64,000 bases of DNA from Mytilus californianus (taxonomy: Eukaryota; Mollusca; Bivalvia; Mytilida; Mytilidae): NCBI RefSeq assembly GCF_021869535.1, contig NW_026262690.1, forward strand, positions 13,317,501 through 13,381,500, given 5' to 3'. Position 1 is the stretch's first letter, and each line of letters opens with the position of its first letter. The notes below the pieces were generated by a model. That model did no database searches, had not been told where the DNA came from, and saw nothing but the letters and a program-made list of their open reading frames with translations. Positions 57,410-64,000 of the stretch are shown here, piece by piece. Made by a program: the position numbers and the translations under genes.

Positions 57410-58470
57410 CTAACAACTTGGCACACACAGTGACATATACATGACTTCCTTTATCTATGACAAAAAATAACTAGGCACACACAGTGACATATACATAACT
57501 TCCTTTATCTATGACAACTAAAAACTTGGCACATACAGTGACATATACATGACTTCCTTTATTAATGACAACAACTTGGCACACACAGTGACATATACAT
57601 GACTTCCTTTATCTATGACAACTAACAACTTGGCACACACAGTGACATGTACATGACTTCCTTTATCTATGACAACTAACAACTTGGCACACACAGTGAC
57701 ATATACATGACTTCCTTTATTAATGACAACAACTTGGCACACACAGTGACATATACATGACTTCCTTTATCTATGACAACTAACAACTTGGCACACACAG
57801 TGACATGTACATGACTTCTTTTATCTATGACAACTAACAACTTGGCACACACAGTGACATATACATGACTTCCTTTATTTATGACAACAACTTGGCACAC
57901 ACAGTGACATATACATGACTTCCTTTATCTATGACAACAAACAACTAGGCACACACAGTGACATATACATGACTTCCTTTATATATGACAACTAACAACA
58001 TGGCACACACAGCGACATATAAATGACTTCCTTTATCTATGACAACTAACAACTTGGCACACACAGTGACATATAAATGACTTCCTTTATCTATGACAAC
58101 TAACTACTAGGCACACACAGTGACATATACATGACTTCCTTTATATATTACAACTAACAACTTGGCACACAGTGACATATACATGACTTCCTTTATCTAT
58201 GACAACTAACAACTTGGCTCACAGTGACATATACATGACTTCCTTTATTTATGACAACAACTTGGCAAACACAGTGACATATACATGACTTCCTTTATAT
58301 ATGACAACTAACAACTTGGCACACAGTTACATATACATGACTTCCTTTATTTATGACAACTAACAACTTGGCACACACAGTGACATATAAATGACTTCCT
58401 TTATTTATGACAACAACTTGGCACACACAGTGACATATACATGACTTCCTTTATTTATGACAACTAAGAT
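57410..58470. repeat. 48/54-bp minisatellite, about 20 copies
   Basis: The unit is AACTTGGCACACACAGTGAC followed by ATATACATGACTTCCTTTATCTATGACAACTAAC. A 6-bp deletion variant (missing CTAACA) alternates irregularly with the 54-bp form. The minus-strand frames with SHVYVTVCAKLL are artefacts. Confidence 0.93.
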
Positions 58471-58985
58471 TCAAACTTGATGAGCAAGTGAGGAACACTA
58501 ACTATCACTCTGAATGGAAGTCTTGTTCACAATATTGCAAAAGGCAATTTCCGATTTTGTTGTTCAAGTTTTCTTTCCTTACTGCAGAAATTCACTGTTC
58601 CATTAGAAACCATAAAATTAAAAAACAAAGACTTCCTGTCTTCATTAATCATTTGGAATAGAACAGAAAATGGATAGATTGCTTTCTACTACAGATGGTC
58701 CAAAGAACCCTCCAAGAATTCAATAATCCGAAACACTCAAGCGCTTATTGTTACACAATTATAACAACGGATGGAGAGTCCTAAAGTTCAAAATGATATT
58801 TAAACAGGGAACTGTTCCAGAACCAGTAATGAAGTAAAATCTGTAACAAATAGACTGTTAATCGTAACACTGTAATTTTGGTCCAAAATTTGTAACAATT
58901 ACGAAAAAATCCTAACGTTTGGCATCTATGTATCTAGAAAAAAATTAGAAAACGGTACTATAATCATATAATGTCTTCATATAAA
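58471..58985. other. Kinase intron, unique sequence
   Basis: No feature was recognised. Confidence 0.5.
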
Positions 58986-58989
58986 TAAC

Positions 58990-61094
<2,105 letters not shown>

Positions 61095-61540
61095 CATAAA
61101 TATATATAAATAAATGGAGCATGTGTCCATGAGACACAGATGCTATCCCTGCTTGCATATAAAGTTGTAAAGGGACATAACTAGAGAACTGTAACAGTGA
61201 CGCCACCCAAATTCAAACTTGATCTGTGTTTTATGGTAAAAAGCATTGTGTATAAGTTTCATAATATTTGGTTGAGGCAAACTAAAGTTAGAGTATGGAA
61301 ACGAAAAAATTCAGCAATTTTCCATTTATAAAGGGATATAACTTTAGAAAGGTACTAGTGACGCCACCCAAATTTGAACTTGATCTGTTTTTTCTGGTAA
61401 TAAACGTTGTGTATAAGTTTCATAACATTTGGTTGAGGCAAACTAAAGTAAGGGAACAGAAACTTATTTTGGGACTTATGTTCTTACGGACAAGGGTAAC
61501 ACTTAATGCCCCCCCCCTCAGCCGCGGTGGGGGAATACAA
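61095..61540 (+). mobile_element. GTGTCCATGGGACACAG family, copy 3
   Basis: It opens AGCATGTGTCCATGAGACAC at 61118, has two body units, and ends GGGTAACACTTAATGCCCCC and GCCGCGGTGGGGG near 61530. Confidence 0.65.
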
Positions 61541-62690
61541 ATGATAATATGCTAGTACAGTAGGTTTATGTAAAACTCCCACACTAAGTCATTGATAAAA
61601 GGACAAAACCTTGATATTAAATGGTAATCTAAAAACTTTACACATCAATGAGTTTAACAATGACTATATATGTTGCAAACTTCTCATTTATTGTAGAATA
61701 AAATAAATGATTAACAAAAGAGACATTAACAGCATCAATAGATACGTTATTGTACTTTGATTCTCATGAGGTCAACTAGAAAAAACTTATTTGCTTCAAG
61801 ACACAATGTGACCATTATCTTTTAAATGACGGAGATGTGACAATTTTCTTTAAAATGACGGCAATCTGACAATTATCTTTTAAATGACTGCTTGGTGTTT
61901 TCCACAGACAATTTCTGAAGACTTGTAGTGATATCTTTTGATAAATATGTGGTAAAACTATATATTGTAGTTTGAACATGAATTCTTCCTACAAAAACTT
62001 AGATTTGCTTTAACCAATTCCCACAAAACTAAAACAGAACATTAGGATTCGTAGACAAAAACTTCCTTTTGATTTCAAAATAATAATGTGTTGTCATTCA
62101 AGAAATCCCGTTTGGTTTTGAAAATCTAAGATTTGTCATTCCACAATTATGAGACTTATAATAATATTCTACATGGCATACTCTAGATCTAGAATGTTTT
62201 ATTTGGATTAACTATAAACTTTACACTGTTGTTTGTATTAGTGAATCAAGACTCATTTTGGATTTGAAATTTTTTTGGTTTGTCGTTCCATACGGTTATC
62301 TCACTTTTAGCAGTCAATTTTGACGTAATATTTATTTGTATATGGATATCCTCATTCATGTTTTCTTATACAGCAACGTTACCAAGTTGTTATTAGAAGC
62401 TTAAATGGATTTCAGATCTTCTCACAATAATTCTAATGCACAATTTGGTGGTATCATGGGGTCTTGACGTAGCTGTTTTTTGTTATATATCATTTTCTTC
62501 CATAACATGGAATACAAAATTCTTAAGATTACTGGTTATATGTGTTTTAAGTGTTGGTGTGTATGCATATTTAGTCAGATGAGCACTCATAAACTTGTTA
62601 ATCTTTGTCCCTCTTCTAACTTATCAACACAAATTGACCTGACATTATATATATAGAAAGGTAAACCAATAAAGGCAAAATTATTCATTG
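61541..62690. other. Kinase intron, AT-rich
   Basis: The short phrase TGACAATTATCTTTTAAATGAC is repeated three times near 61808-61888. No exon was recognised. Confidence 0.5.
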
Positions 62691-62694
62691 ATCG

Positions 62695-64000
62695 GGTATC
62701 AGATTGGATCTTGAATACCCATACTGTAACTATGTCCGTATTTAAGATCTTCTCCTGTCTAGGACCCCATGAACACCCATATTAATTATGTCTGTATTTA
62801 ATATCTTCACCTTTCTAGGACATGATCCCATGAATACCCATACTGTAATTATGTCAGTATTTAAGATCTTCTCCTGTCTAGAACTCCATGAATACCCATA
62901 TTAATTATGTCTGTATTTAATATCTTCACCTTTCTTGGACATGTTCCCATGAATACCCATACTGTAATCATGTCAGTATTTAAGATCTTCTCCTGTCTAG
63001 GACATGTTCCCATGAATACCCATACTGTAATTATGTCCGTATTTAATATCTTCTCCTGTCTAGGACATGTTCCCATGAATACCCATACTGTAATTATGTC
63101 CGTGAATACCCATACTGTAGTTATGTCCGTATTTAATATCTTTGTCTAGGACATGTTCCCATGAATACCAATACTGTAATTATCTCCTGTCTAGGACATG
63201 TTCCCATGAATACCCATACTGTAGTTATGTCCGTATTTAATATCTTTGTCTAGGACATGTTCCCATGAATACCCATACTGTAATTATGTCCGTATTTAAT
63301 ATCTTCTCCTGTCTAGGACATGTTCCCATGAATACCCATACTGTAATTATGTCTGTATTTAATATCTTCTCCTGTCTAGGACATGTTCCCATGAATACCC
63401 ATACTGTAATTATGTCCGTATTTAATATCTTTGTCTAGGACATGTTCCCATGAATACCCATACTGTAATTATGTCCGTATTTAATATCTTCTCCTGTCTA
63501 GGACATGTTCCCATGAATACCCATACTGTAATTATGTCCGTATTTAATATCTTTGTCTAGGACATGTTCCCATGAATACCCATACTGTAATTATGTCCGT
63601 ATTTAATATCTTCTCCTGTCTAGGACATGTTCCCATGAATACCCATACTGTAATTATGTCTGTATTTAATATCTTCTCCTTTCTAGGACATGTTCCCATG
63701 AATACCCATACTGTAATTATGTCCGTATTTAATATCTTCTCCTGTCTAGGACATGTTCCCATGAATACCCATACTGTAATTATGTCCGTATTTAATATCT
63801 TTGTCTAGGACATGTTCCCATGAATACCCATACTGTAATTATGTCCGGATTTAATATCTTCTCCTGTCTAGGATATGTTCCCATGAATACCCATACTGTA
63901 ATTATGTCCGTATTTAATATCTTCTCCTGTCTAGGACATGTTCCCATGAATACCCATACTGTAATTATGTCCGTATGTAATATCTTCTCCTGTCTAGGAC
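62695..64000. repeat. 59/63-bp minisatellite running off the right edge
   Basis: The unit is GGACATGTTCCCATGAATAC followed by CCATACTGTAATTATGTCCGTATTTAATATCTTCTCCTGTCTA, about 22 copies. A shorter form has ATCTTTGTCTAGG instead of ATCTTCTCCTGTCTAGG. Left-edge units are the most diverged. Open frames on both strands are artefacts. Confidence 0.93.

Noticed and set aside
62861..63808. Open frames on both strands with NTHTVIMSVFNIF or MGTCPRQEKILN repeats
   Set aside because: They are artefacts of the 59/63-bp minisatellite.

Overview
This is an AT-rich animal nuclear sequence, most probably from a bivalve mollusc and plausibly a marine mussel (Mytilus-like). That assignment rests on split genes with GT/AG introns, many interspersed repeat families that I recall from bivalve genomes, and the gene content. 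No database could be searched, so the species is inference.

Host genes are sparse. On the minus strand at 44.3-60.1 kb lie the last three coding exons of a receptor tyrosine kinase of the ALK/LTK type. They encode the end of the kinase domain and a short acidic tail, and are separated by two introns of about 7.5 kb packed with repeats. The exon/intron border of the most upstream of these exons has been copied into a 75-bp tandem array that carries 13 identical splice donors. A first exon of a cytochrome P450 (CYP4-like) lies on the minus strand at 4.7-4.9 kb. The rest of that gene would lie to the left of the window, or the exon is an orphan.

The most striking region is 10,820-22,271. It is an 11.45-kb relic of a Polinton/Maverick (adintovirus-like) element, with AG...CT termini, imperfect terminal inverted repeats, a perfect 6-bp target duplication CATGTT, and an insertion site inside a bivalve repeat that can be followed on both flanks. 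Reading leftward on the minus strand it carries a broken protein-primed DNA polymerase B, a packaging ATPase, several conserved virion-type proteins (capsid-like, penton-like, GPNSP-type and FCS zinc-finger) and a hydrophobic protein. Two small genes near the left end read the other way. No integrase or protease is visible, the PolB palm domain is missing, and a family-A-polymerase-like (TV-Pol-like) segment sits inside the PolB reading region. Five minus-strand genes start within the same motif, TAAATAAATG, which resembles a poxvirus-type late promoter fused to the start codon. Younger host repeats have landed inside the polymerase and the zinc-finger gene, so the copy is old and inactive.

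The rest is repeat landscape. It includes 540-bp and 147-bp tandem blocks, two Helitron-like elements sharing one terminal hairpin, a Harbinger-type MITE with a TTA duplication, and an LTR-retrotransposon tail. Further along are a 43-bp minisatellite of about 2.7 kb with higher-order structure, a degraded LINE, and a 37-bp satellite split by a MITE. A 30/31-bp array, several families of hairpin-ended elements inside the kinase introns, and a 60-63-bp array running off the right edge complete the set. Most long open frames in the window are artefacts of these arrays.
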